From Terriglobales bacterium (GTDB lineage: Bacteria > Acidobacteriota > Terriglobia > Terriglobales > SCQP01), in NCBI GenBank assembly GCA_025451775.1, contig JANWJU010000036.1, positions 1-44,935 on the forward strand: a DNA stretch of 44,935 nt. The letters are read 5' to 3'. A program made the translations under genes and the position numbers. Positions 1-7,534 of this stretch are shown here, piece by piece. Position 1 is the first letter of the stretch; each line of letters starts with the position of its first letter. The notes beneath the pieces were generated by a model, which saw nothing but the letters and a program-made list of their open reading frames with translations, was not told the origin of the DNA and ran no database searches.

Positions 1-220
1 CCCCCGCGACGCGCCAGCGGCGAAGCGGGCGGCGAAGAGCAGTAGAGGGCCAGGAAGCCGCCGGCGCAGGAGCGGGGCGAAGGGGCCCCCGCGACGCGCC
101 AGCGGCGAAGCGGGCGGCGAAGAGCAGTAGAGGGCCAGGAAGCCGCCGGCGCAGGAGCGGGGCGAAGGGGCCCCCGCGACGCGCCAGCGGCGAAGCGGGC
201 GGCGAAGCCGGGCGCCCGCG
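1..220 (+). repeat. Family B repeat, 85-bp tandem array (about 2.5 units)
   Basis: Units begin at 1, 86 and 171 with an 85-bp period and are nearly identical; the third stops after about 37 nt and runs into a GGGCGCCCGCG palindromic end. The array abuts the purH promoter. The same GC-rich family recurs at 1875-1953, 15921-16026, 21026-21066 and 24172-24330. No gene is visible in the first 237 bases, and the array continues to the window edge, so its true size is unknown. Confidence 0.85.
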
Positions 221-226
221 TTAATT

Positions 227-232
227 TATAGT
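227..232 (+). promoter_or_regulatory. -10-like hexamer of purH (leaderless type)
   Basis: TATAGT ends 5 nt before the purH ATG in an AT-rich island right after the family B repeat. No Shine-Dalgarno lies between, and no convincing -35 is seen. A normal -10 to +1 distance would place transcription start at or next to the ATG. Confidence 0.45.
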
Positions 233-237
233 TAATT

Positions 238-1869
238 ATGCCTTCGCGTGCTTCTATTCCTCCGGCGCCCCGCCGGGCGTTGTTGTCGGTGAGCGATAAG
301 ACGGGTCTTGAAGACTTCGCCCGGCGGCTGCAGGCCCTGGGTTTCGAGCTGGTTTCGACCGGCGGTACGGCCCGCGCGCTACGTCAGGCGGGACTTGAAG
401 TCCGCGATGTGGCCGAAGTGACCGGCTTTCCGGAAATGCTCGAAGGCCGGGTCAAGACACTGCACCCCAGTATTCACGGGGGCTTGCTGGGCCGTTGGTT
501 GGAGGCCTCCCACCGCCAGCCCATGGAACAGCACGGCATTAGCCCGATTGACGTTCTAGTGGTCAACCTCTATCCATTCGAGGCGGTGGCCGCCCGCGCC
601 GCCACCACGGCGGGGGTCGAGGCTGGCGAGCTGATCGAAAATATCGATATCGGCGGCCCCGCGATGCTGCGCTCGGGCGCCAAAAACTTTGAATCGGTGG
701 CTGTGCTGACCGACCCCGCCGATTACGCCACCGTGGCCGGGGAACTGGAGGGCAGCGGCAGCGTGAGCGCGGCCACGCGCTGGCGGCTGGCGCAAAAAGT
801 CTTCGTCCGTACCGCCGCCTATGACACCGCCATCGCCACCACGCTCGCGGAGTTGGGTGCCGAGGTCCCCGCAGGGCGTGTCCGGGTCGAGGCGGAGGCG
901 TTTCCGGCGCGATTGCATCTCGACGCGGTGCGCGAGCGCGTTCTGCGTTATGGCGAGAACCCGCATCAAAGGGCGGCAGTGTACGCCGATCCGGCGATGT
1001 CCAATGGACGCAGCCTGGCGCGGGCGCAGCCGCTGCAAGGCAAGGAGCTGAGCTTTAATAACTTGGTCGATCTGGAAGCCGCCGCCCAGCTTGCCGGCGA
1101 GTTCGACCCCGCCGCCACCGCGGCCGTGGCCATCATCAAGCACACCAATCCGGCCGGCTGCGGCCTTGGTGGGAGTGTGCGCGAAGCCTACGCAAGGGCC
1201 TTGGCCTGCGATCCGCTATCGGCGTTTGGCAGCGTCATTGGCATCAACCGCGAATTGGACGGCGATGCCGCCGAAGCCATGGCCGGACTATTTGTGGAGT
1301 GCATCGTCGCCCCCAGCTTTAGCCCCGCAGCGCTGGAGCGGCTGCACAAGAAAAAAAACCTCCGCCTGGTCGCTTACGACGCGTATGATGCCACCCAGGC
1401 CACTCCGTCCCCACGTCTAACAACCATCTCCGGAGGCTGGCTCCTGCAGGATGCCGATAGCTCGCTCTACGCCGCCGGCGATGAGGGCTGGCGCGTCGTC
1501 ACTCAGCGCCGGCCCACGGCCGCGGAGGAAGACGGCCTGCGCTTTGGCTGGGCGGTGGTCAAACACGTCAAGAGCAACGCCGTCCTCTTTGCCCGCCCCG
1601 GCCAGATCCTGGCCGTCGGCGCCGGCCAGATGAGCCGAGTCGATGCCGTGCGCGTCGCGGTGCTCAAGGCACAGTTGCCGCTCCAGGCTTCGGTATTGGC
1701 CAGCGATGCGTTTTTTCCGTTTCCCGACGGCATCGAGGCCGCCGCTGCCGAGGGCGCCACCGCCATTGTGCAGCCCGGCGGTTCGGTGCAGGATAGCGCC
1801 TGCATCACCGCCTGCGACCGGTTGGGCCTGGCCATGGTCTTCACAGGCACGCGGCACTTCAAGCATTGA
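238..1869 (+). CDS. purH: Bifunctional AICAR formyltransferase / IMP cyclohydrolase
   Basis: Catalyses the last two steps of de novo IMP synthesis in the cytoplasm. An N-terminal MGS-like cyclohydrolase domain (about residues 12-160, with STGGTAR and GRVKTLHP) is followed by the AICAR transformylase domain (about 165-543, with RYGENPHQ and the KHTNPAG segment at K301-H302). At 543 aa it is slightly longer than the usual ~520. The ATG at 238 has no Shine-Dalgarno, and a TATAGT hexamer lies 5 nt upstream. The gene stands alone between family B repeats in opposite orientations; purA is about 38 kb away, so there is no local pur operon. Confidence 0.97.
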   Translation: MPSRASIPPAPRRALLSVSDKTGLEDFARRLQALGFELVSTGGTARALRQAGLEVRDVAEVTGFPEMLEGRVKTLHPSIHGGLLGRWLEASHRQPMEQHGISPIDVLVVNLYPFEAVAARAATTAGVEAGELIENIDIGGPAMLRSGAKNFESVAVLTDPADYATVAGELEGSGSVSAATRWRLAQKVFVRTAAYDTAIATTLAELGAEVPAGRVRVEAEAFPARLHLDAVRERVLRYGENPHQRAAVYADPAMSNGRSLARAQPLQGKELSFNNLVDLEAAAQLAGEFDPAATAAVAIIKHTNPAGCGLGGSVREAYARALACDPLSAFGSVIGINRELDGDAAEAMAGLFVECIVAPSFSPAALERLHKKKNLRLVAYDAYDATQATPSPRLTTISGGWLLQDADSSLYAAGDEGWRVVTQRRPTAAEEDGLRFGWAVVKHVKSNAVLFARPGQILAVGAGQMSRVDAVRVAVLKAQLPLQASVLASDAFFPFPDGIEAAAAEGATAIVQPGGSVQDSACITACDRLGLAMVFTGTRHFKH

Positions 1870-1874
1870 GGGAA

Positions 1875-1953
1875 CGCGGGCGCCCGGCTGACGCCGCCCG
1901 CTCGGCCGCCGGTGCATCGCCGGGGCCCCGTCGCCCCGCTCGTGCGCCGGCGG
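1875..1953 (-). repeat. Family B repeat, inverted copy after purH
   Basis: Begins GCGGGCGCCCGG five bases after the purH stop and runs through CGGGGCCCCGTCGCCCCGCT and GTGCGCCGGCGG, the reverse complement of the array at 1-220. With that array it brackets purH as a long inverted repeat. The rest of the gap up to 2035 shows nothing recognisable. Confidence 0.7.
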
Positions 1954-2035
1954 CGGTCATCTCCATCAACTTGTATCCAAGGCCGACGCCGCCCGCAAAA
2001 TCCGTTGCCAACGCTCCGCCGGGCCCGGCTCGACC

Positions 2036-2353
2036 CTAGCCGCTGGCAGCTAACGGGGTGGAGGCTGGCTCCCGTTTGTGCTCGATATAGGTCACCAACC
2101 GGCGCAGCGAACTGAAGTTGTCGGGCACCACCTCGCTGTCGCGGACCTCGACGCCGTAGCTGCTCTCGATGTGGCTGACCAAAGCCAGCACGCTGGTGGA
2201 ATCCAGCAGCGTCTCAAACAGCGGTGTGTCCAGATCCAAGCGCCGCAGCGGCACGGCGGCGAGTTCGGTGAGGATGTAACGACGCAAGTCGTCTTCCAGC
2301 GTTTTGCCTTCGAGTTGCACGGGGCGGGGAACAGACCCAGTGACAGTGGACAT
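2036..2353 (-). CDS. Acyl/peptidyl carrier protein
   Basis: A free-standing carrier protein of 105 aa. The phosphopantetheine attachment serine is S52 in LLDSTSVLALV, at the start of helix II, preceded by a typical amphipathic helix I; the C-terminal helix ends SLRRLVTYIEH. The start at 2353 is chosen over an upstream in-frame ATG at 2410 because GGAG lies 9 nt before it and the upstream residues are proline- and histidine-rich. It is divergent from the flavoprotein and adenylation genes, its likely partners: the adenylation protein would load an amino acid on S52 and the flavoprotein oxidise it. The DS motif fits either an ACP or a PCP. The substrate is not known. Confidence 0.85.
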   Translation of the reverse strand: MSTVTGSVPRPVQLEGKTLEDDLRRYILTELAAVPLRRLDLDTPLFETLLDSTSVLALVSHIESSYGVEVRDSEVVPDNFSSLRRLVTYIEHKREPASTPLAASG

Positions 2354-2481
2354 GGGGATTAACTCCGGGTACGGGTGATGAGAGCGGCGCGGGTCGACTC
2401 TGGATGCCATTCCGGCGCCGTCCCGCTCTGGTTACGACTTTTGGTGCCAACTAGGAGCGGGGAAGGTGTCTCCAATCCGCC

Positions 2482-3837
2482 ATGGAGTTCTCCTGGAGTG
2501 TGGAGCAGCGCCAAGGTCATGAGCAGGCGCGGCAGTTTGCCGAGCGGGACTTGGGTGCGCCACCGGCCGCCAGCGCGGCGGGGGCCGCCTGGCGGGAGCG
2601 ATGGCAGAAGTGCGCCGCGTTTGGCGTGCAAGGGCTCAATATTCCCGAGGCGTACGGCGGTTTGGGGCTCAGCACCCGCGCCGCCGTGCACGTGCTGGAA
2701 GGCTTGGGACGGGGCACGAGCGATAACGGGCTGCTGATGGCGCTGGGAGCGCAGGCGTGGAGCGTGGTGGCGCCGTTGGTACACTTCGGCACGGAAGCGC
2801 AAAAGCAGTTATGGCTGCCGCCGCTGGCGGCGGGCGCGGCGGTGGGCGCGTTTGCCTTGAGCGAGACCGAAAGCGGTTCCGACGCCTTCCGGCTGCATAC
2901 CCGCGCCCAAGCCGATCGCGGCGGCTATCGCCTGCAAGGCACCAAGGCGTTCGTCACCAATGCGCCCGTCGCCGATCTGTTTTTGGTGTTTGCTGTCACC
3001 AACCCGCAAGCGGGCTACTTTGGCGTGAGTGCCTTCCTGGTCCGGCGCGAAATCGAGGGCTTGAGCGTGGGCCCGCCGCTGGCCAAGATGGGATTGGAGT
3101 CCAGCCCCATGGCCGAGGTGCATTTGGACGGTGCCTGGGTGCCGCGCGAGGCGGTGCTGGGAGCGGAGGGCGGCGGCGGCGCGATCCTGCAGCATACGCT
3201 CGAGTGGGAGCGCGGCTGCCTGCTGGCGCCGGCGCTGGGGACGATGGCGCGGCTGCTGGAACAGACCACCGCTCACTGCCGCGCGCGCAAACAGTTTGGC
3301 CGCCCAATCGTCGAGTTCGAGGCGGTCGCGATGCTGCTGGCCGAGATGCGGCTGCGGCTGGAAATTGCGCGGCTGTTGATTTATGAGTTCGCCTGGCTTA
3401 AGGACGAGGACCGCCCGGCGGCGGTCGAGGCCAGCATGACCAAACTCTATCTCAGCGAGAGCCTGTGCCGCAGCTGCGAGCTGGCCGTCCACCTGCACGG
3501 CGCCAGCGGCTACACCCGCGACCACGAGTACGAGCGCGACTGGCGGGACGCCATGGCTAGCAGCATCTACTCCGGAACCACCGAGATGCAACACAACTTG
3601 ATCGCCGAAAGCCTGTTGCGCGCCCCCCATTCGGAACCACCGCCCCCGCCAGCGCGGCCGGTCGAGGCAGCTTGGAAGCGCCACGAGCAGAGCGGGCGCC
3701 CGCTGCCGCCAATCGAAGCCCGCCCTCAAGCGACCAGCGGGAGCGACCCAGCGAAAAGTGGCGAGCCACCGTTGTTTGGCGGGGCGCTTGAGGCGCAAGC
3801 CAGCCAAGCCAGCCAAGCCAGCAAGGAGGGGCGATGA
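2482..3837 (+). CDS. Acyl-CoA dehydrogenase-like flavoprotein with repeat-derived tail
   Basis: FAD-dependent alpha,beta-dehydrogenase of the acyl-CoA dehydrogenase fold: N-terminal helices, FALSETESGSDA FAD/substrate motif around residue 130, C-terminal four-helix domain ending near residue 385. The usual MCAD-type catalytic Glu (YEGT) is replaced by S364 in IYSGTTEMQ, but E243 in LEWERGCLLAPALG matches the isovaleryl-CoA dehydrogenase-type base. Beside a carrier protein and an adenylation enzyme, this resembles aminoacyl-S-carrier dehydrogenases such as PltE or AnaB; that role is inferred. Residues 395-430 come from a family A repeat and are followed by a QAS triplet repeat, about 65 aa beyond the family length. 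The stop overlaps the next start as ATGA. Confidence 0.88.
   Translation: MEFSWSVEQRQGHEQARQFAERDLGAPPAASAAGAAWRERWQKCAAFGVQGLNIPEAYGGLGLSTRAAVHVLEGLGRGTSDNGLLMALGAQAWSVVAPLVHFGTEAQKQLWLPPLAAGAAVGAFALSETESGSDAFRLHTRAQADRGGYRLQGTKAFVTNAPVADLFLVFAVTNPQAGYFGVSAFLVRREIEGLSVGPPLAKMGLESSPMAEVHLDGAWVPREAVLGAEGGGGAILQHTLEWERGCLLAPALGTMARLLEQTTAHCRARKQFGRPIVEFEAVAMLLAEMRLRLEIARLLIYEFAWLKDEDRPAAVEASMTKLYLSESLCRSCELAVHLHGASGYTRDHEYERDWRDAMASSIYSGTTEMQHNLIAESLLRAPHSEPPPPPARPVEAAWKRHEQSGRPLPPIEARPQATSGSDPAKSGEPPLFGGALEAQASQASQASKEGR
3663..3770 (+). repeat. Family A 108-bp repeat, copy A1 (inside CDS)
   Basis: Runs from CGAGGCAGCTTGG to GGCGAGCCACC, exactly 108 nt. It is read in frame as residues 395-430 of the flavoprotein. 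Contains the perfect palindrome AGCGGGCGCCCGCT. Same length and orientation as copies A3, A4 and A5. Confidence 0.9.
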
Positions 3838-5453
3838 CGCCTTCCAAAAGTGGCGAGCCACTGGCCCCGTGGCTGCTGCACCAGGAGATTGAGCGTGCCG
3901 CGCGGCGTCATCCCCATGGCGCGGCCGTCTGGGCCGCCGACGGCCAGGGCAACGCTCAGCGATGGACTTACCGCCAACTGCACAGCGCCAGCCAGCAGCG
4001 CACCGGCGCCCTGCTCGCCGCCGGCATGCCCGCGGGCGCGCGGGTGGGCGTCTGGATGCCCAAATCGCCGCAAGCAATTGCGGCGCTGTGGGCGGTGCTC
4101 ACCGCCGGGGGCGTCTATGTACCGCTCGATCCGTTGGCGCCTACGGCGCGCATCGAAGCCCTCGCCGCCGATTGCTCCCTGTGGGGATTGTTTTCCGACC
4201 CTGCCCGGGCGGAGTGCGCGCGCGCCTGGCGCCAGCCGCCCTGCTGGATCGGCACGCACTTCGATGAGGGCGCGTTGCAACCCCGCTCGGCCGGGTCGCG
4301 TGCCGGGCGGGGGCATCCGCGCACCAGCGATGACTTGGCCTATATCCTGTACACCTCCGGCTCGACCGGCGTGCCCAAAGGGGTGATGCTGAGCCACGCC
4401 CATGTCCTCAACTTCATCCGCTGGGCGGGCGCGGCCGTGGGGCTGCACCCCGGCGACCATGTCGCCAGCCATGCACCGTTGCATTTTGATCTGTCGATTT
4501 TCGACCTCTGGGCCACGCTTAGCCGGGGGAGCGAGGTGTGCCTGCTGGACGCGGTGACGGCGCGCTTTCCCCAAGCGGTGGCGGCTTGGATCGCGGAACG
4601 GCAGATTACGGTGTGGTACTCGGTCCCTTCGGCGCTGGTGGCGCTGGTGCCGCAACTGCCGGCGTTGGCGGCAGTGGAGCCGGGCTTGCGCGCCATCATC
4701 TTCGCCGGCGAGGTGTTTCCGGCGCCAGCGCTTGCGGCTTGGCGCGCGGCGTTACCCCACGCCGCCTTCCACAACTGGTACGGACCCACCGAGACCAACG
4801 TATGCACCCACTACCAGCTCCCGCCCGGGCCGCCGCCGCAACCGCTGTCCATTGGTGTCGCCTGCCCCAACTTCGAACTGGCGCTGCTCGATGACGACTT
4901 CCAACCGGTGGAGCGCGGCGCGGCGGGCGATCTGTGGGCGCGCGGTCCCGGCATTCTCGCCGGTTACTGGGGCGATCCCGCCCGCACGGCTGCTGTTACC
5001 CGCACCGTTACCCCCGCTGATGGCAGTCCGCCCACGCGCTGGTACAACACCGGCGACCGGGCGCGGCAGGGCGCGGGCGGTGAGTTGTACTTCGAGGGAA
5101 GGCGCGACGCGCTGATCAAATGCCGCGGCTATCGTATCTCGCTGCTGGAGGTGGAACTCGCCCTCGAAGCCTGTCCCGGGGTCGCGCAGGCTGCCGTGCT
5201 GCCGGTTCCCGATGCCGCCCATGCCACCGGATTGCGCGCGTTTCTCCGCCCGGCAGCCGCCGCATCCGGGGCCGACTCCCCCCCCCCGCTCTCCGCGCCT
5301 GCCGTGCGCCGCTGGCTGAACCAGCGCCTGCCGGCCTACATGGTGCCCGAGGCGATTGAAATCCGCGCCAAGCTGCCCATCACCTCCACCGGCAAAATCG
5401 ACCGGCAACGGCTGACGCAAGGCGGCGAGCCGCCGCTGGCTTCGGCCGCATGA
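3834..5453 (+). CDS. Stand-alone amino acid adenylation (AMP-forming) protein
   Basis: ANL-superfamily enzyme, 539 aa: activates a carboxylate with ATP and transfers it to a carrier thiol. Core motifs: YTSGSTGVPKG (about 172-182), NWYGPTETNVC (A5), YNTGD (A7), KCRGYRISLLEVE (A8) and TSTGKIDR (A10, K521). Reading the Stachelhaus positions by eye against GrsA gives D-L-F-Y-I-A-W-V-C-K, close to what I recall for proline-activating PltF-type enzymes; DltA-type D-alanine ligases are a weaker match. No condensation or carrier domain is fused. ATG 3834 overlaps the upstream stop, with AAGGAGGGG as Shine-Dalgarno. Residues 5-10 come from a fragment of the family A repeat. Substrate assignment is tentative. 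Confidence 0.9.
   Translation: MTPSKSGEPLAPWLLHQEIERAARRHPHGAAVWAADGQGNAQRWTYRQLHSASQQRTGALLAAGMPAGARVGVWMPKSPQAIAALWAVLTAGGVYVPLDPLAPTARIEALAADCSLWGLFSDPARAECARAWRQPPCWIGTHFDEGALQPRSAGSRAGRGHPRTSDDLAYILYTSGSTGVPKGVMLSHAHVLNFIRWAGAAVGLHPGDHVASHAPLHFDLSIFDLWATLSRGSEVCLLDAVTARFPQAVAAWIAERQITVWYSVPSALVALVPQLPALAAVEPGLRAIIFAGEVFPAPALAAWRAALPHAAFHNWYGPTETNVCTHYQLPPGPPPQPLSIGVACPNFELALLDDDFQPVERGAAGDLWARGPGILAGYWGDPARTAAVTRTVTPADGSPPTRWYNTGDRARQGAGGELYFEGRRDALIKCRGYRISLLEVELALEACPGVAQAAVLPVPDAAHATGLRAFLRPAAAASGADSPPPLSAPAVRRWLNQRLPAYMVPEAIEIRAKLPITSTGKIDRQRLTQGGEPPLASAA
3846..3861 (+). repeat. Family A repeat, 3' fragment
   Basis: AAAAGTGGCGAGCCAC matches the last bases of family A. It lies just inside the adenylation gene and encodes part of its N-terminus. 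It follows complete copy A1 by 75 nt. Confidence 0.6.
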
Positions 5454-7534
5454 AGCCTCCCGCCATGGACCACACCGCCCCCGCCCCAGCTGTCACCGCG
5501 AGCCGCTGGGCGCGGTGGCGCGAGCACCGCCGCCAGGGCGCCGGCACGGTGGCCTACCATCTGCTGCGCCGCCTGTTGAAGCGCAGCGGCGCAGCGCGCT
5601 GGTTGGACGTGCAACTGCACGAGGTGATCGCGGTCCCGCCTTGGCGCCTGGAACTGTTGCCGCGCCTGCCCCAGGAATTGCGCGTCCGGGAGTTGACCAG
5701 CGGCGACCTCGATCAGCTTACCCGGCTGCGCCCCGCGAACGGCTACAGCTACGACCAGCGGCTGGCGGCGGCCCACCGGGCGCTGGGTGCGTTTTTGGGT
5801 GAGCGCTTGGTGGCCTTCGTCTGGATTCGCCGGGGGCCGGCGCTGCTGCCGGCTTCGTTTGGCTGTATCTGGCAGCTCACCGCACCCATGGCCTGGATCT
5901 ACGATCTGTACTCCGACCGTGGCGTCCTCGGCGCGGCCCCCCATCTTTACGCCTACTTGCGCCAGCATCCCCCGGGCGAACAGTGCGAGCTGTTGGTCGG
6001 CCAAACTGAGTACGACAACTGGGCTTCGCGCCGCACCCATCGGCGCCTCGGCTACGAGGTGCGGGCCGCGCTGTGGAGCGTCAGGATGGGGGGGGCCTGT
6101 CTGCACTTGTCCCACTCCCGCGGTGATCGGCGCTGGCGCCAGCACCGGCGGCAGGCGCTGGTGCCGCTGCATCTTTTCACTGCCGGTATGGGCGCGGCCG
6201 CGCACGGCGGCGAGCCACTGACCGCGGGCGCGCCGCGCTCCGAGCCCGCAGGTGGCTTTCGGCTGCAGTGCGAGTGCGGCCGGGGCGTGAGCGTGGGTGC
6301 CGATGAGGAGCGGTTTGTCTGCGTCTGCGGCCGAAGCCTGGGCGTGCGCCGTGGCGGCGTCGCCGCCATCGGAGCGAGCACCGCCTACTGGGGCGAACTG
6401 CCCCAAGCGCAGATGCAGGCGGTGCTGGAGGAGGGGGCCCGCGTCGGTTGGCGCCGTGCCGTCGACGCCCTGTTGCCGGAACCCCTGCGCGCGTACGTGG
6501 CCGACCCCGAACGCGCCGCTTTTCAGGATGTCCTGCCGTTGCCACCCACGGCGCGCGTGCTCGATGTCGGCGCCGGATGGGGTGGAATCGCCGCCGCCCT
6601 CGCCCGCCACTACGAAGTGGTTGCCCTGGAGGGTGTGGCGGAACGCGCCCGCTTCATCGCATTGCGCCGGCAACAGGAAAATCTCACGCGCCTCACCGTC
6701 ATCCAAGGCGATCTGCATAAAGTGCCATTGGGCCTGCGCCAGTTCGACCTCATCGTCGCCAACGGCGTGTTGGAGTGGGTGGCGCTGCAAGACCCCTCCG
6801 CCTCCCCGCCAGCGGTGCAGCTTATCTTCATGCATCGCCTCCGCGAGCTGCTGGCTCCCGGCGGCCGCATCTATCTCGCGATCGAAAATCGCTACGGATG
6901 GTCGGAACTGCGCGGCGCCCTCGATCACAGCGGCCTGCCCTACACCAGCCTCATGCCGCGTTTTATGGCGCGCTGGGTTTGTGCCCGCAGCGGCACCTAC
7001 CGCAGCCACTTCAACACCGGATATCGCACCTATACCTATAGCCATCGCGGTTACGCCCGCTTGTTCGAGCAGGTTGGCCTGAGCATCGAGAACACCTGGA
7101 TCGCCACCGCCGGCTACAACCATCCGGCCAGGCTGGTCCCGGTCGATTCCGCCGCCATCCGCTTCGCCGCCCGCACCCGGCCGCAGCCCGCCGGCGCCCG
7201 CGCCTGGATGCGCCAGCAGGCGCGTGCCTGGACGGCGCGGGAGTGGATTTGGCGCTGGATTGGTTCCGACTTCGCCTTCCTGCTCTCGCCCACGACCACG
7301 CTGACCGGGTTTTCCGCCCCCGCCCCCATCCCATCGGAGGCAGCTTGGAAGCGCCACGAGCAGAGCGGGCATCCCCTGCCGTCCATCGAAGCCCGCCCTC
7401 AAGCGACCAGCGCCGGGGCCCCCAGCGCGCAGCGCAGGGGTGGCAGCGGGAGCGACCCAGCGAAACGTGACGAGCCACTGGCGAGCCACCGGTTCCCGCG
7501 GCCCCAGGAGGTCGTCCCACCATGCATGAGTTGA
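5450..7534 (+). CDS. GNAT-like / zinc-ribbon / SAM methyltransferase fusion
   Basis: A 694-aa multidomain protein. Residues about 55-220 resemble a GNAT-type acyltransferase. C274-x-C276 and C291-x-C293 form a small four-cysteine knuckle. VLDVGAGWGG (370-379) is methyltransferase motif I, with EGVAERA and ANGVLEWV following; the part after it (IENRYGWS, YTSLMPR, YRTYTYS) resembles methyltransferases seen in polysaccharide clusters. The last ~65 residues are translated family A repeat. The start overlaps the adenylation stop (ATGA) and the end overlaps the kinase by 13 nt, so the genes are probably cotranscribed. It may modify or offload the carrier-bound product; no substrate can be named. 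Confidence 0.75.
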   Translation: MKPPAMDHTAPAPAVTASRWARWREHRRQGAGTVAYHLLRRLLKRSGAARWLDVQLHEVIAVPPWRLELLPRLPQELRVRELTSGDLDQLTRLRPANGYSYDQRLAAAHRALGAFLGERLVAFVWIRRGPALLPASFGCIWQLTAPMAWIYDLYSDRGVLGAAPHLYAYLRQHPPGEQCELLVGQTEYDNWASRRTHRRLGYEVRAALWSVRMGGACLHLSHSRGDRRWRQHRRQALVPLHLFTAGMGAAAHGGEPLTAGAPRSEPAGGFRLQCECGRGVSVGADEERFVCVCGRSLGVRRGGVAAIGASTAYWGELPQAQMQAVLEEGARVGWRRAVDALLPEPLRAYVADPERAAFQDVLPLPPTARVLDVGAGWGGIAAALARHYEVVALEGVAERARFIALRRQQENLTRLTVIQGDLHKVPLGLRQFDLIVANGVLEWVALQDPSASPPAVQLIFMHRLRELLAPGGRIYLAIENRYGWSELRGALDHSGLPYTSLMPRFMARWVCARSGTYRSHFNTGYRTYTYSHRGYARLFEQVGLSIENTWIATAGYNHPARLVPVDSAAIRFAARTRPQPAGARAWMRQQARAWTAREWIWRWIGSDFAFLLSPTTTLTGFSAPAPIPSEAAWKRHEQSGHPLPSIEARPQATSAGAPSAQRRGGSGSDPAKRDEPLASHRFPRPQEVVPPCMS
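7336..7490 (+). repeat. Family A repeat, expanded copy A2 (inside CDS)
   Basis: 155 nt: the 108-nt family A sequence with a 36-nt internal insertion (rich in GCGCAGCG) and an 11-nt duplication of TGGCGAGCCAC at its 3' end. It is read through as the C-terminal tail of the methyltransferase fusion. Confidence 0.85.

Noticed and set aside
1-220. Possible CRISPR array
   Set aside because: The 85-bp units are joined directly with no unique spacers, the repeat is far too long, and no cas gene is present.
2809-4077. Minus-strand frame of 422 codons across the flavoprotein
   Set aside because: Rich in Arg, Ala and Pro without motifs, explained by opposite-strand GC-rich coding and by the stop-free repeat.
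3834-5453. Part of a modular NRPS
   Set aside because: No condensation, thiolation or thioesterase domain is fused or next to it; the carrier is a separate small gene.
5336-7489. A 717-codon open frame on the minus strand
   Set aside because: It is antisense to the methyltransferase fusion and adenylation genes; composition follows the shadow of high-GC3 codons, and no family is recognisable.
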